DNA of 60,349 nucleotides from Rhodopseudomonas palustris (GCA_016215605.1 JACRJB010000040.1:1-60349); one strand, 5' to 3'. Numbered from the stretch's first letter, positions 34,173 through 43,543 are shown. Notes: generated by a model from the sequence alone, not told the origin. A program made the numbers and translations.

Positions 34173-35630
34173 TCAGCGGAACGCCGAGAACCGGCTGTCA
34201 AAATTATTCGACGACACCACGGGCGCGGCGCCGGTGATGGTGCCGGTCGTCGCCGGCTTGGACGCGGTCGCGTTGCCGGTGTCGACGCTCGGCTTGAGCT
34301 GCGGCTTTGCCGCGGCCTGTTTGGTGTCGGCCGGCTTCGGCACCGCGGCCTGGGGCCGCGGCGGATGTGCCGCCTCGTTGTGCCGCGCGGTGATCACCTG
34401 CGGCGGCGACGACGGCGGGGGCGCCGTCGAAGATGTGGTCTCGCCGCTGCCGACTCTGCGGCTCAGGCCGGACAGCAGTCCGCCGATATCGTCCTTCGAG
34501 GCCGAGGCGACGCGCGGGCTCGATGGTGCGGCGGTCGCAGCGACGGCCGTGGTCTCCGGCGCAGTCCGCAGCAGATTATCGGATGGCCGCGGCGGATTGA
34601 CCGTCGGCGGGATGGTGCCCGGCGCGCGCTCCATCGCCACCGCTACCGGATTCTCGTCGGCTTCGGACAGGCCGGTGGAACCGTCCGGAATCTTCGAGGC
34701 GAACACCTGGTGCATGCCGCCGTCGATGCCGGTGCGCAGCCGTGCCACCGGCGTGCCCTTGGAGATCAGCTCGGCGAGCTTGGTCTGATCCTTCTGGTCC
34801 TTCTCGCGCACCGCCTCGGCGATGTCGGCGGGGACCGAATAGGCCGGGCATTTGGCCGAGGCGTCGAACTTCAGCGGCTTGGTCGAGCCCGCGGGAGCCG
34901 CGGCGTCGAACACGTATTTATGCTCGCAGAAATCGACCTTCGGCTCCTGCCGCGTCACCTCGAAATGATCGTAGCCTTCCTTCAGCATCTTCCAGAACGG
35001 CATGTTCGGGTTGTTGCGATGCTTGGCGAAGTTCGCCGGCGTCATCTTGAAGGGATAGGCCTGAAGCTGGAACGCGCGCTGGCCGCCGAAGAACGATTCG
35101 CGCCCCAGCGAATAGATTTCGGCGATCTGCTCGTCGGTCATCGCGTAGCAGCCGCGCGACGAACAATCGCCGTGCACCATCAGTTGCGAGCCGGTGCGGC
35201 CGAGCGATTTGTCGAACGCGTTGGGATAGCCGGTGTTGAACGACAGATAATAGGCCGATTGCGGATTCATCTGGCCGGGCGAGATCGAATAGAACCCTTC
35301 CGGCGCCTGGCGGTCGCCCTCGCGCACCTTGGGGCCGAGATCGCCGGACCAGCGGCAGATCGGATAGGTCTTCAGCAGCGCGAACACGCCGCTGCGGTCC
35401 TGCTTCCAGACCTCGAGTTCGGCTTCCTGCTTGAACAGCCGCACCAGGATCGGCGACTGCAGGTCCATGTTCTTGTCCTGCATCGCGGCGACGAGCTTGG
35501 GCGGCACAGGCTGATTGGCCTTGGCGTTCTGCGCGAGCGACATCTGATCGCTGTTGCAGCCGGCCAGCACCGCACTCGCAGCGATCGCAGCCGAAGCCAG
35601 CAGCGCGCGCAGCAGCGGAGTTCTCGTCAC
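34173..35630 (-). CDS. L,D-transpeptidase family lipoprotein (YkuD/YafK type)
   Basis: Cell-wall enzyme candidate of 485 residues. The GTG start at 35630 gives a lipoprotein signal (LLRALLASAAIAASAVLAGC, lipid-modified Cys25). The YkuD catalytic motif HGDCSSRGCYAM lies near residues 152-163, with the histidine and the cysteine in GC of the active site. From about residue 290 the chain is Pro/Ala/Ser-rich and probably disordered. YafK-type proteins act on meso-diaminopimelate links, including release of Braun-type lipoprotein. An upstream in-frame ATG (35717) would bury the signal peptide. Confidence 0.86.
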   Translation of the reverse strand: MTRTPLLRALLASAAIAASAVLAGCNSDQMSLAQNAKANQPVPPKLVAAMQDKNMDLQSPILVRLFKQEAELEVWKQDRSGVFALLKTYPICRWSGDLGPKVREGDRQAPEGFYSISPGQMNPQSAYYLSFNTGYPNAFDKSLGRTGSQLMVHGDCSSRGCYAMTDEQIAEIYSLGRESFFGGQRAFQLQAYPFKMTPANFAKHRNNPNMPFWKMLKEGYDHFEVTRQEPKVDFCEHKYVFDAAAPAGSTKPLKFDASAKCPAYSVPADIAEAVREKDQKDQTKLAELISKGTPVARLRTGIDGGMHQVFASKIPDGSTGLSEADENPVAVAMERAPGTIPPTVNPPRPSDNLLRTAPETTAVAATAAPSSPRVASASKDDIGGLLSGLSRRVGSGETTSSTAPPPSSPPQVITARHNEAAHPPRPQAAVPKPADTKQAAAKPQLKPSVDTGNATASKPATTGTITGAAPVVSSNNFDSRFSAFR

Positions 35631-35986
35631 AGCGAAGCTCCCCAGACGACCGGCAAACCTGCACCCCACATTCGAGCAGCTCAGTCCGTCGCTCTGACGC
35701 GATCTCTCCGGCCGCATTGGGTCGAATTTGATCGCGTGAATTTACCAAGAAGCGCAGGGCGTTATCGCTGCAGACCAGCGCATCCTGCACTCGTGAAAGA
35801 TTATCCTTAAGCCCCTGCGCTCGCAAGCCGGACGGCTGGCCAGGCCGGCTCCCTGTCCGACATGGTCAAGGAACATTGAATGCGGCGGCCGCGGCGAAAC
35901 TGCGGCCGATCGGACGGATTTCGAGGCCGGACGGGGCGGATGGTTAGCAAACCGCCAACGCGGCGGGCCGGCGGCCCTGGCCGCGT
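35631..35986. other. Gap between accA and the transpeptidase gene: no gene seen
   Basis: These 356 bases follow the accA stop on the minus strand and hold the transpeptidase promoter. I see no convincing gene, hairpin terminator or repeat. Open frames on both strands lack ribosome sites and recognisable protein content. Confidence 0.5.
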
Positions 35987-36949
35987 TCAGGCCAGCTTGC
36001 GGCCGATTTCGAGGAATTTCTGCCGGCGCTTGGTGCGGACCGCGCCGGAATCCAGGCCGGCCAACTCGGCAAACGCCGCGGCGACGGCGTCGCCGGTGGT
36101 CGCGATCATCGCGGCCGGATCGCGGTGCGCGCCGCCCTTCGGCTCGGCGAGGATCTGGTCGATGACGCCGAATCTCAGCAGGTCCTGGGCGGTGATCTTC
36201 ATCGAATTGGCGGCTTCCTGCGCCTTGGTGCCGTCGCGCCACAGGATCGAGGACGCGGCCTCCGGCGAGATCACGCTGTAGATCGCGTGCTCGAGCATCA
36301 GCACCTTGTTGGCGGTGGCGATCGCGATCGCGCCGCCGGAGCCGCCTTCGCCGATCACCACGGCGACGTTCGGCACGCCGAGTTGCAGGCAGGCGTCGGT
36401 CGAGCGCGCGATCGCCTCGGCCTGGCCGCGCTCCTCGGCGCCGATGCCCGGATAGGCGCCCGCAGTGTCGACCAGCGACAGCACCGGAATCCCGAAGCGG
36501 TCGGCCATTTCCATCAGCCGGACCGCCTTGCGATAGCCCTCGGGCCGCGCCATGCCGAAATTGTGCTTGAGCCGGGTCTCGGTCGAGGAGCCCTTCTCCT
36601 GGCCGATCACGCAGATGCTTTCGCCGCGGAAACGGCCGAAGCCGCCGACCAGCGCTTCGTCCTCACCGAATTTGCGGTCGCCCGCCAAAGGCGTGAATTC
36701 GGTGATCAGGCCTTCGATGTAGTCGATGCAATGCGGCCGCTGCGGATGCCGCGCCACCTGGGTCTTCTGCCACGGCGTCAGCGACGCATAGAGTTCGCTC
36801 AGCGCCTGAACGGCCTTCTCTTCGATCTTGGCGACTTCCTCGTGGATGTCGCTGCCGGAAGCGGCCAGCGCGCGCAGTTCGTCGATCTTGGAATCCAGTT
36901 CCGCGACCGGCTTTTCGAAGTCGAGATAGCTGCGCATGGGCTCGGACAT
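35987..36949 (-). CDS. accA: Acetyl-CoA carboxylase carboxyltransferase subunit alpha
   Basis: Alpha subunit of the carboxyltransferase that moves CO2 from carboxybiotin to acetyl-CoA, the first committed step of fatty acid synthesis. From the ATG at 36949 it has 320 residues and starts [19 protein letters not shown], as in related genomes. It holds the coiled N-terminal region and the crotonase-fold core ([44 protein letters not shown]). A GTG four codons upstream is the alternative start. accD lies elsewhere. Confidence 0.96.
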   Translation of the reverse strand: MSEPMRSYLDFEKPVAELDSKIDELRALAASGSDIHEEVAKIEEKAVQALSELYASLTPWQKTQVARHPQRPHCIDYIEGLITEFTPLAGDRKFGEDEALVGGFGRFRGESICVIGQEKGSSTETRLKHNFGMARPEGYRKAVRLMEMADRFGIPVLSLVDTAGAYPGIGAEERGQAEAIARSTDACLQLGVPNVAVVIGEGGSGGAIAIATANKVLMLEHAIYSVISPEAASSILWRDGTKAQEAANSMKITAQDLLRFGVIDQILAEPKGGAHRDPAAMIATTGDAVAAAFAELAGLDSGAVRTKRRQKFLEIGRKLA

Positions 36950-37278
36950 GGTCTGGGACACGGGGAGAATTGCGGTGGCCGGACATCAGCCGGGCCTCGG
37001 CTTTTCGAACCAACCGCGAACCAAGTCAAGCGGCTGGGACAGTCGGTCGCTTAGGCAAAAGAACCAAGCCGCGCACCCTTCGGGTTGTTTCCCCGACGCC
37101 GTCGGAGCGCGCGGCTGCACCTCGGCATCTCGTGCCGGGCGCGCGTGGCAGCAGCGGCTTCCCGGCTGGCACCCGCCTCGCGTGTATCCCCATTCCTCCT
37201 GACAAATCAGTTATTTGACTTTCGTTCGCGGATCGGGCCGAGGAGGCCGAACGTTACTCGCCAGCCCGAAAGCCCGAC
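36950..37278. other. Divergent accA-cytochrome b561 gap: no gene seen
   Basis: The 329-base region must contain promoters for both divergent genes. It is GC-rich, with short inverted pieces such as GCCGGGCGCGCG, but I find no clear -35/-10 pair, riboswitch or small gene. Confidence 0.45.
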
Positions 37279-37857
37279 ATGACCGCGCCGCCCCCCGCCT
37301 CGTCTTCGACCGATCAAGACTACGTCCATCATCCCGCCGTTCGCTGGCTGCACTGGACGATGGCGATCCTGATCTTCGTCGCGATCGCGCTCGGCGTCGT
37401 CGCGGCCTATCTGCCGGTCGGCCAAGAGCCGCGTCGAAGCCTGCTGGAGCTGCACAAGTCGCTCGGCTTCACCATCCTGATCCTGCTGGTGGTGCGGATC
37501 GGTTGGCGGCTGATGGTCGCCGAGCCTGCATTTCGCCGGCCGCTGGATCGATCCACCAGGCTTGCCAGCCGTGCGGGCCATCTCGCGCTTTATGCCCTGA
37601 TGCTGTTCATGCCGCTCAGCGGTTATCTCTATTCGGGGGCTGGCGGATATTCGCTGCCCTGGTTCGGCCTGTTTCAATGGCCCCGGCTGCTGCCGCGCGA
37701 TCCCGGGCTGTCGCATTGGGGGCAGGTGCTGCACGACCGGGCCGCCTGGGTGCTGGGCGCGGTGCTGGCAATGCATCTCGCCGCCGTGGCTTGGCACGCC
37801 TTCGTCAAGCGCGACGAAGTGTTGTCGCGAATGACCGGCCGAACCGGCGCGGACTAG
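37279..37857 (+). CDS. Cytochrome b561 family protein
   Basis: A 192-residue di-heme membrane electron carrier with four helices. Conserved histidines sit in VHHPAVRWLHWTMAILIF, ELHKSLGFTILILLVV, LASRAGHLALYALMLF and AMHLAAVAWHAF. It probably passes electrons between quinol and a periplasmic acceptor. Its stop overlaps the convergent xerD stop by four bases (CTAG serves both strands). Confidence 0.9.
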   Translation: MTAPPPASSSTDQDYVHHPAVRWLHWTMAILIFVAIALGVVAAYLPVGQEPRRSLLELHKSLGFTILILLVVRIGWRLMVAEPAFRRPLDRSTRLASRAGHLALYALMLFMPLSGYLYSGAGGYSLPWFGLFQWPRLLPRDPGLSHWGQVLHDRAAWVLGAVLAMHLAAVAWHAFVKRDEVLSRMTGRTGAD

Positions 37858-38888
37858 GTCGACTCACCGAGCGGATGCAGGTCGCGCACCAGACTCTTCA
37901 GCCGGTCCTCGACCACATGGGTGTAGATCTGCGTGGTCGAGATGTCGCTGTGGCCGAGCAGGGTCTGCACGATCCGCAGGTCGGCGCCGTTGTGCAGCAG
38001 GTGGCTGGCGAAGGCGTGGCGCAGCACGTGTGGGCTCACCAGGCGCGGCGGCAGCCCGGCGCGGACCGCCAGATCCTTGAGATCGCGGGCGAAATGCTGT
38101 CGGGTCAGATGGCCGCTCTCGCCGAAGGACGGAAACAGCCACTTCGAGCCGGCCGGCTTCTTGTCGCCGGCCGCCTTGTCGAGCGCCGCGGCCGCCGCGA
38201 GATAGCGCGTCATCGCCTGTTTGGAGCTGTCGTTGAGCGGCACCAGCCGCTCCTTGTCGCCCTTGCCGCGGACCGCGATCATCCGGGCGTCGCGCCGCGC
38301 CGCCGACAGCGGCAGCGACACCAGTTCGGAGACGCGCAGCCCGGTCGCGTACAGCACCTCCAGCAGGCAATTCAGCCGCGCCGCGCGCAGGCCGGCCGCA
38401 CCGTCGGTGGAATCGGCCTCCTGCCGCGCACAGCCGAGCAAGCGGTCGACGTCGGCGATCGACAACACTTTCGGCAGGCCGCGGCCGCGCTTGGGGCCCG
38501 ACAGAATCGCCGCGGGATCGTCGACCCGGATCCGTTCATTCAGCAGGAACCGGAACAGATGCCGCAGCGCCGACAGCCGCCGCGCCACGCTCGACGAGGC
38601 GAAGCCGCGGGTGTCGAGGTCGGCGAGATAGCCGCGCAACGCCTCGGTGTCGGCGGAAGCGATACTTTTGCGGCGGCGGCCGAGATAATGCGACAGGTCG
38701 GCGAGGTCGCGGCGATAGGCGTCGATGGTGTTGGCGGAGGCGCCCTGTTCGGCGGCGATCATGTCGAGAAACAGCTCGCTCAGCCCGGCATCGGAATAGG
38801 ACGCGGGCCGCAGCGGCGCGGCGCGATCGCCGGCCTCGGCCGTCGGAGGGGTGTTGGAAGGAGTGAGTCTGGCTCGCGGTCTGCGCAT
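37854..38888 (-). CDS. xerD: Tyrosine recombinase XerD
   Basis: Site-specific recombinase that, with XerC, resolves chromosome dimers at dif. The 344-residue protein has an N-terminal SAM-like domain (LFLDMIAAEQGASANTIDAYRRDL) and the catalytic set: Arg in YATGLRVSELVSL, the HxxR pair in SPHVLRHAFASHLL, the histidine in LLGHSDISTTQIYTHV and its tyrosine nucleophile. The first 25 residues are an extra Pro/Ala-rich leader from the ATG at 38888. A much longer in-frame extension upstream runs through aroK and is not real. No mobile-element genes are near, which supports XerD. Confidence 0.92.
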   Translation of the reverse strand: MRRPRARLTPSNTPPTAEAGDRAAPLRPASYSDAGLSELFLDMIAAEQGASANTIDAYRRDLADLSHYLGRRRKSIASADTEALRGYLADLDTRGFASSSVARRLSALRHLFRFLLNERIRVDDPAAILSGPKRGRGLPKVLSIADVDRLLGCARQEADSTDGAAGLRAARLNCLLEVLYATGLRVSELVSLPLSAARRDARMIAVRGKGDKERLVPLNDSSKQAMTRYLAAAAALDKAAGDKKPAGSKWLFPSFGESGHLTRQHFARDLKDLAVRAGLPPRLVSPHVLRHAFASHLLHNGADLRIVQTLLGHSDISTTQIYTHVVEDRLKSLVRDLHPLGEST

Positions 38889-38905
38889 GCCGCCGACTCT
38901 AGCCG

Positions 38906-39052
38906 CTATTTCTTGAGAAATTTGTCCGGCGGCACGACCACGGTCATTTCGCGCGATTTCGGGCCGACGAAATTGGCCAGCGCGAAAATCGTCCCGTAGA
39001 TGATACCGCCAATCACCGCAACGACCGACAGAAAGCGGAACAGGCTGGGCAT
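38906..39052 (-). CDS. Conserved-looking 48-residue membrane protein
   Basis: MPSLFRFLSVVAVIGGIIYG opens a single membrane helix (residues 5-28), followed by a short polar tail, GPKSREMTVVVPPDKFLKK. It lies between xerD and the divergent aroK on the xerD strand, ending 17 bases before the xerD start. The hydrophobic helix with basic flanks and tidy spacing support a real gene. Function is unknown. Confidence 0.7.
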   Translation of the reverse strand: MPSLFRFLSVVAVIGGIIYGTIFALANFVGPKSREMTVVVPPDKFLKK

Positions 39053-39221
39053 TTCGCTCGATCTCGGACGGCGGTGGAACGGCAATTGCTGGGCGACGGC
39101 CGACGATGACCATGTTCCCCAGCGCGTGGCAAGAGACTCTGGCAACCGCAGCAACCACAGTAGTATAGCTGGCCGTTCCGGGCCGCGGCGATCCGCGCCC
39201 TGGCCCACGGGTGATACGAGA

Positions 39222-39836
39222 ATGTCCGAAACCGCACCGACGGCCGCCGCCGCCAGGTCCCAGGAAGCCGAGATCGTCGCGGCGCTGGGCCAGCGCCCGG
39301 TTGTGCTCGTCGGCATGATGGGTGCGGGCAAGTCGACCGTCGGCCGCCGTCTGGCGCTGCGGCTCGGCCTGCCGTTTCTCGACGCCGACACCGAGATCGA
39401 GTCCGCCGCGGCGATGACCATCCCGGAGATTTTCGAAACCCACGGCGAGCCGCATTTCCGCGATGGCGAGGCGCGGGTGATCGCGCGGCTGCTCGACGGC
39501 GGCGCGAAGGTGCTGGCGACCGGCGGCGGCGCGTTCATGCGCGAAGAGACCCGCGACCGCATTCGCGACAAGGCGGTGTCGATGTGGCTCGAGGCCGACG
39601 CCGACGTGATCCTGCGCCGGGTGAAGCGCCGCGCCGACCGGCCGCTGCTGAAGACGGCCGATCCGGCCGGCACCATCGCCCGGCTGATCGCGGAGCGCTA
39701 TCCGGTGTACCGCGCCGCCGACATCACCATCGCGTCGCGCGACGTGCCGCACGAAAAGATCGTCGACGAATGCGTCGCGGCGCTGCACGACTATCTGTCC
39801 GGCGCCTCCGCCCCAACCCTGAGCGAGACCCCATGA
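39222..39836 (+). CDS. aroK: Shikimate kinase
   Basis: Phosphorylates shikimate at the 3-position using ATP, step five of the shikimate pathway. The 204-residue protein has the Walker A motif GMMGAGKSTVGRR near residue 30, the substrate residues in DADTEIE and IFETHGEPHFRDGEARVI, and GGGAFMREETR. Its stop overlaps the aroB start in ATGA, so the two are translationally coupled, as in many proteobacteria. Confidence 0.96.
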   Translation: MSETAPTAAAARSQEAEIVAALGQRPVVLVGMMGAGKSTVGRRLALRLGLPFLDADTEIESAAAMTIPEIFETHGEPHFRDGEARVIARLLDGGAKVLATGGGAFMREETRDRIRDKAVSMWLEADADVILRRVKRRADRPLLKTADPAGTIARLIAERYPVYRAADITIASRDVPHEKIVDECVAALHDYLSGASAPTLSETP

Positions 39837-40981
39837 CCGCGCCGCTGAATCACTCCGCCCCGATCAAAGTCGAGGTCGCGCTCGGCGATCGCGCCTACGA
39901 CATCATCATCGGCCGCGACGTGCTGGGTTCGCTCGGCGAGCGGATCGCCAAACTGCGGCCCGGCGCCCGCACCGCGATCGTCACCGATCGCACCGTCGCG
40001 CAGAACTGGCTGTCCAGGACCGAAGCGGTGCTCGACGCGGCCGGCGTTGCGCATACGCGCATCGTGGTCGGCGAGGGCGAAAGCTCGAAGACCTATGCGG
40101 GGCTCGAACAAGTCAGCGAGGGACTGATCGCCGCGAAGATCGAACGCAACGATCTGGTGATCGCGCTCGGCGGCGGGGTGGTCGGCGATCTCGCCGGCTT
40201 CGCGTCGTCGATCCTGCGCCGCGGCGTCGACTTCGTGCAGGTGCCGACCTCGCTGCTGGCGCAGGTCGACTCGTCGGTGGGTGGCAAGACCGGGATCAAC
40301 TCGCCGCAGGGCAAGAATCTGCTCGGCGCGTTTCATCAACCCGTTTTGGTGATCGCCGACACTGCGGTGCTCGACACGCTGTCGCAGCGGCAGTTCCGCG
40401 CCGGCTATGCCGAAGTGGCGAAATACGGCGCGCTCGGCGACGAGGCGTTCTTCGCCTGGCTCGAAGCCAACCACGCCGAGATCTTCAGTGGCGGGCCGGC
40501 GCGCGAGCACGCCATCGCCACCTCGTGCCGCGCCAAGGCGGCGATCGTGGCGCGCGACGAGCGCGAGAACGGCGAACGCGCGCTGCTCAATCTCGGCCAC
40601 ACCTTCGGCCACGCGCTGGAAGCCGCCACCGGCTTCTCCGATCGGTTGTTCCACGGTGAGGGCGTGGCGATCGGCATGGTGCTGGCGGCGCAGTTCTCCG
40701 CCGAACGCGGCATGATGCCGGACGCCGACGCCGTTCGGCTGCAGCGGCATCTCGCCGAGGTCGGGCTGCCGACCCGGCTGCAGGACATCGCCGGCTTCGC
40801 CCAGGAAGGCCTCGCGGACGCCGACGCGCTGCTGGCGCTGATGACGCAGGACAAGAAGGTCAAGCGCGGCCAGCTCACCTTCATCCTGATGGAAGGGATC
40901 GGCCGCGCGGTGATCGCCAACAATGTCGAGCCCGCGCCGGTTCGCGACTTCCTCGCCCGGCAGCTCGCGCGTCCGTCGTGA
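39833..40981 (+). CDS. aroB: 3-dehydroquinate synthase
   Basis: NAD- and zinc-dependent enzyme converting DAHP to 3-dehydroquinate, step two of the shikimate pathway; 382 residues. Visible are LGGGVVGDLAGFASSILRRG (NAD site), QVPTSLLAQVDSSVGGKTGIN and the metal ligands in NLGHTFGHALE. The start is the ATG overlapping the aroK stop; a longer in-frame extension reads through aroK and is an artefact. The stop overlaps the next gene's GTG in GTGA. Confidence 0.97.
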   Translation: MTAPLNHSAPIKVEVALGDRAYDIIIGRDVLGSLGERIAKLRPGARTAIVTDRTVAQNWLSRTEAVLDAAGVAHTRIVVGEGESSKTYAGLEQVSEGLIAAKIERNDLVIALGGGVVGDLAGFASSILRRGVDFVQVPTSLLAQVDSSVGGKTGINSPQGKNLLGAFHQPVLVIADTAVLDTLSQRQFRAGYAEVAKYGALGDEAFFAWLEANHAEIFSGGPAREHAIATSCRAKAAIVARDERENGERALLNLGHTFGHALEAATGFSDRLFHGEGVAIGMVLAAQFSAERGMMPDADAVRLQRHLAEVGLPTRLQDIAGFAQEGLADADALLALMTQDKKVKRGQLTFILMEGIGRAVIANNVEPAPVRDFLARQLARPS

Positions 40982-42318
40982 GCGAACGCGACATCATGGA
41001 CTGGGTCACGTCCGGCATCGTGATCGCCTGTCTGTTCGGCTCGGCGTTCTTCTCCGCCAGCGAGACCGCACTGACCGCCGCCTCGCGCGCCAACATGATG
41101 CGGCTGGCGAAACAAGGCAGCCGCAACGCCGGCATCGTCGGCCGGTTGCTGGCGACGCGCGAGCGGATGATCGGCGCGCTGCTGCTCGGCAACAACATCT
41201 TCAATATCGGCGCCTCGGCGCTGGCGACCGGGCTGTTCACCGCATGGTTCGGCGAGTTCGGCGTGCTCTATGCCACCGCGGTGATGACCGCGCTGGTGGT
41301 GATCTTCGCCGAAGTGCTGCCGAAGACGGTCGCCATCAACGCGCCGGACCGCTTTGCGCTGCTGGTCGCCAAGCCGATGCGGCTGATGGTGCTGGTGCTC
41401 GGCCCGCTGCTCACGGTGATCGAGGCGCTGGTGCGCGTGCTGATCCGGATGCTCGGCATCAAGGCCGGCGCGCATCCGTCGCTGTTGTCTGCGACCGAAC
41501 GGCTGCGCGGCGCGGTCGAACTGATCCATCACGAAGGCGGCGTCGCCAAGCACGACCGCGATATGTTCGGCGGTCTGCTCGATCTCAGCGAATTGCAGGT
41601 CTCGGACGTGATGGTCCATCGCACCGAGATGGTGATGGTCAATGCCGATCTGCCGCCGGAGGAACTGGTGCGCGAGGTGCTGGCGACCGAGTACACCCGG
41701 ATTCCGCTGTGGCGCGACAAGCCGGAGAACATCATCGGCGTGCTGCACGCCAAGGATCTGCTCCGGGCGATGCGCGCCGCCGACGGCGACGCCAGCAAGA
41801 TCGACGTCGGCAAGATCGCGCTGCCGCCGTGGTTCGTGCCGGAAATGCGGCTGGTGTCGGAGCAGCTCAAAGCGTTCCGCACCCGCAAGACTCACTTCGC
41901 GCTGGTGGTCGACGAATACGGCGAAGTCGAAGGCATGGTGACGCTCGAGGACATTCTCGAGGAAATCGTCGGCGACATTTCAGACGAGCACGACGTCGTC
42001 GTCGCCGGTGTCCGCACCCAGCCCGACGGCTCGGTGGTGGTCGACGGCTCGGTACCGATCCGCGATCTCAACCGCGCGATGGACTGGAATCTGCCGGACG
42101 AGGAAGCCACCACGATCGCCGGCCTGGTGATTCACGAGGCGCGCTCGATCCCGGTGCGCGGCCAGAGTTTCACCTTCCACGGCTTCCGCTTCCGGGTGCT
42201 CCGCCGCGAGCGCAATCGGATCACCGCGCTGCGCATCGTGCCGATCCTGCGCGAAACCGAGGCCGAGTTCGCCGACAAGAAGAAGGGCAAGGTCGCGCGC
42301 ATCGGTCCGGTGTCGTAA
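40978..42318 (+). CDS. CNNM/CorC (HlyC) family transport protein
   Basis: A 446-residue membrane protein of the CNNM/TlyC type, linked to magnesium or cobalt efflux. A DUF21 membrane domain with four helices (about 1-190, with SAFFSASETALTAASRANMMRL) is followed by two CBS domains (MVHRTEMVMVNADLPPEELVREV; IPLWRDKPENIIGVLHAKDLL) and a C-terminal CorC/HlyC domain. The GTG start overlaps the aroB stop, making a three-gene operon. Its function in an aromatic amino acid operon is unexplained. Confidence 0.9.
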   Translation: MSERDIMDWVTSGIVIACLFGSAFFSASETALTAASRANMMRLAKQGSRNAGIVGRLLATRERMIGALLLGNNIFNIGASALATGLFTAWFGEFGVLYATAVMTALVVIFAEVLPKTVAINAPDRFALLVAKPMRLMVLVLGPLLTVIEALVRVLIRMLGIKAGAHPSLLSATERLRGAVELIHHEGGVAKHDRDMFGGLLDLSELQVSDVMVHRTEMVMVNADLPPEELVREVLATEYTRIPLWRDKPENIIGVLHAKDLLRAMRAADGDASKIDVGKIALPPWFVPEMRLVSEQLKAFRTRKTHFALVVDEYGEVEGMVTLEDILEEIVGDISDEHDVVVAGVRTQPDGSVVVDGSVPIRDLNRAMDWNLPDEEATTIAGLVIHEARSIPVRGQSFTFHGFRFRVLRRERNRITALRIVPILRETEAEFADKKKGKVARIGPVS

Positions 42319-42348
42319 CCCGCGAGTCTTGCCTCAACGAGTCTCGCC

Positions 42349-42618
42349 TCAAGCCTCGCCCGGGGCCTGCGCCTTGATCGCCAGCGCGTGGACGCCGCCC
42401 TTGAGTTCCGCCGCCAGCAGATCGTTGACCATGCGGTGGCGATCGAGCCGGCTCTTGCCGGCGAACGCGCCCGACACAATATTCACTCGGAAATGCGTCT
42501 CGCTGCGGCCGGCATGGCCGGCATGGCCCTCATGAAGGTTGGATTCGTCGATCACGTCGAGGCTGTCCGGCGTGAAAGCTTCGCGCAACTTCTGTGTGAG
42601 AGTATCCCTGACGCCCAT
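42349..42618 (-). CDS. bolA: BolA family protein
   Basis: A small class II KH-like protein (89 residues from 42618), known in this family to pair with monothiol glutaredoxins in iron-sulfur handling and to affect cell shape. Motifs are VIDESNLHEGHAG, ETHFRVNIVSGAFAGKSRLDRHRMV and GGVHALAIKAQAP. An ATG eight codons earlier (42642) is possible. It is divergent from the DnaJ-domain gene across about 100 bases. Confidence 0.92.
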   Translation of the reverse strand: MGVRDTLTQKLREAFTPDSLDVIDESNLHEGHAGHAGRSETHFRVNIVSGAFAGKSRLDRHRMVNDLLAAELKGGVHALAIKAQAPGEA

Positions 42619-42723
42619 GGCCCGACCAATCGTTCGTTTCATCGTCCGTTCGAAGCATCAACCCGGGGCTTGCTGATAATGTCAAGACTTGAAGCTCGGC
42701 GCGGGGCGTAGTCAAAGTCATCC

Positions 42724-43371
42724 ATGCCAATCGACTCGTCCAAATTCTTCGACAAGATCCGCGTCAAGCCCACCAAGGCCGAGGCGGCGCGCGAGGCCGC
42801 GCGCGAGCAGGTGATCATGTGCGACGCGCCGGGCTGCACCAATCGCGGCGCGCATCGCGCCCCGAAGGGCCGCGGGCTGGAGAAGGACTACTGGCACTTC
42901 TGCCTGAATCACGTCCGCGAATACAATCAGGGCTACAATTTCTTCGAGGGAATGGCCGCAGACGCGGTGGCCCGCTATCAGAAGGATGCGCTGACCGGCC
43001 ATCGCCCGACCTGGAAGATGGGTCAGAACGGCGCCAAGAGCCGGACCAGGAGCCCCGAGGATCTCGAGGGCGCCGCCGATCCCTTCAATGTGATCAACGA
43101 GTTCAACGGCCGCAGCCGGTGGCGGCGCGGGCCGGACCCCTCCGCCGAGCAGGCCAAGTCGGAACCCCGCAAGGTGTTCAACGCCGAGCGCAAGGCGCTG
43201 CAGGTGATGGGGCTGGACAGCGATGCCACGCTCGAGGTCGTCAAGGCGAAGTACAAGGCACTGGTCAAGCAGCACCACCCCGACGCCAATGGCGGCGACC
43301 GCTCGACCGAGGACCGCCTGATCGAGATCATCAAGGCGTATAATTACTTGAAGACGTTGGTCCGGAGCTGA
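42724..43371 (+). CDS. C-terminal J-domain protein
   Basis: A 215-residue co-chaperone candidate. The J domain is at the C-terminus (about 158-212: VMGLDSDATLEVVKAKYKALVKQHHPDANGGD, with the HPD tripeptide needed to stimulate Hsp70). The N-terminal half has CDAPGCTNRGAHRAP and YWHFCLNHVREYNQGYNFFEGM, with three cysteines and three histidines that could bind a metal. It lacks the Gly/Phe and zinc domains of true DnaJ. Function in the cell is unknown; the divergent bolA neighbour suggests iron-sulfur or stress roles, as inference only. Confidence 0.88.
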   Translation: MPIDSSKFFDKIRVKPTKAEAAREAAREQVIMCDAPGCTNRGAHRAPKGRGLEKDYWHFCLNHVREYNQGYNFFEGMAADAVARYQKDALTGHRPTWKMGQNGAKSRTRSPEDLEGAADPFNVINEFNGRSRWRRGPDPSAEQAKSEPRKVFNAERKALQVMGLDSDATLEVVKAKYKALVKQHHPDANGGDRSTEDRLIEIIKAYNYLKTLVRS

Positions 43372-43385
43372 TCTCAGCCTGACAG

Positions 43386-43441
43386 GCCTCGGTTCTCGTA
43401 CCGAGGAGCCCGGCGCAGCCGGGCGTCTCGAAGGATCGGTG
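43386..43441. repeat. Dispersed palindromic repeat (short copy)
   Basis: CCGAGGAGCCCGGC...GCCGGGCGTCTCGAAGGATCGG matches the reversed core of the repeat at 18.8 kb and the core at 60.2 kb. It lies between the DnaJ-domain and DedA genes. Confidence 0.7.
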
Positions 43442-43543
43442 GTCTGCGCCATCGTCCGAGACATTCAGGATTCGCGACGCTGCGCGGCGCACCTGACCCG
43501 CCATGAAGTCTTGCGCGCGCCGAGCGATGCAGGACGAGCCGCG

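Noticed and set aside
35880-36281. A plus-strand frame overlapping the end of accA
   Set aside because: Half of it is antisense to accA and the rest lacks any start signal or similarity.
38889-39788. N-terminal extension of xerD by about 300 codons
   Set aside because: The extension runs antisense to aroK and through the 48-residue gene; XerD proteins are about 300-350 residues and the ATG at 38888 gives that length.
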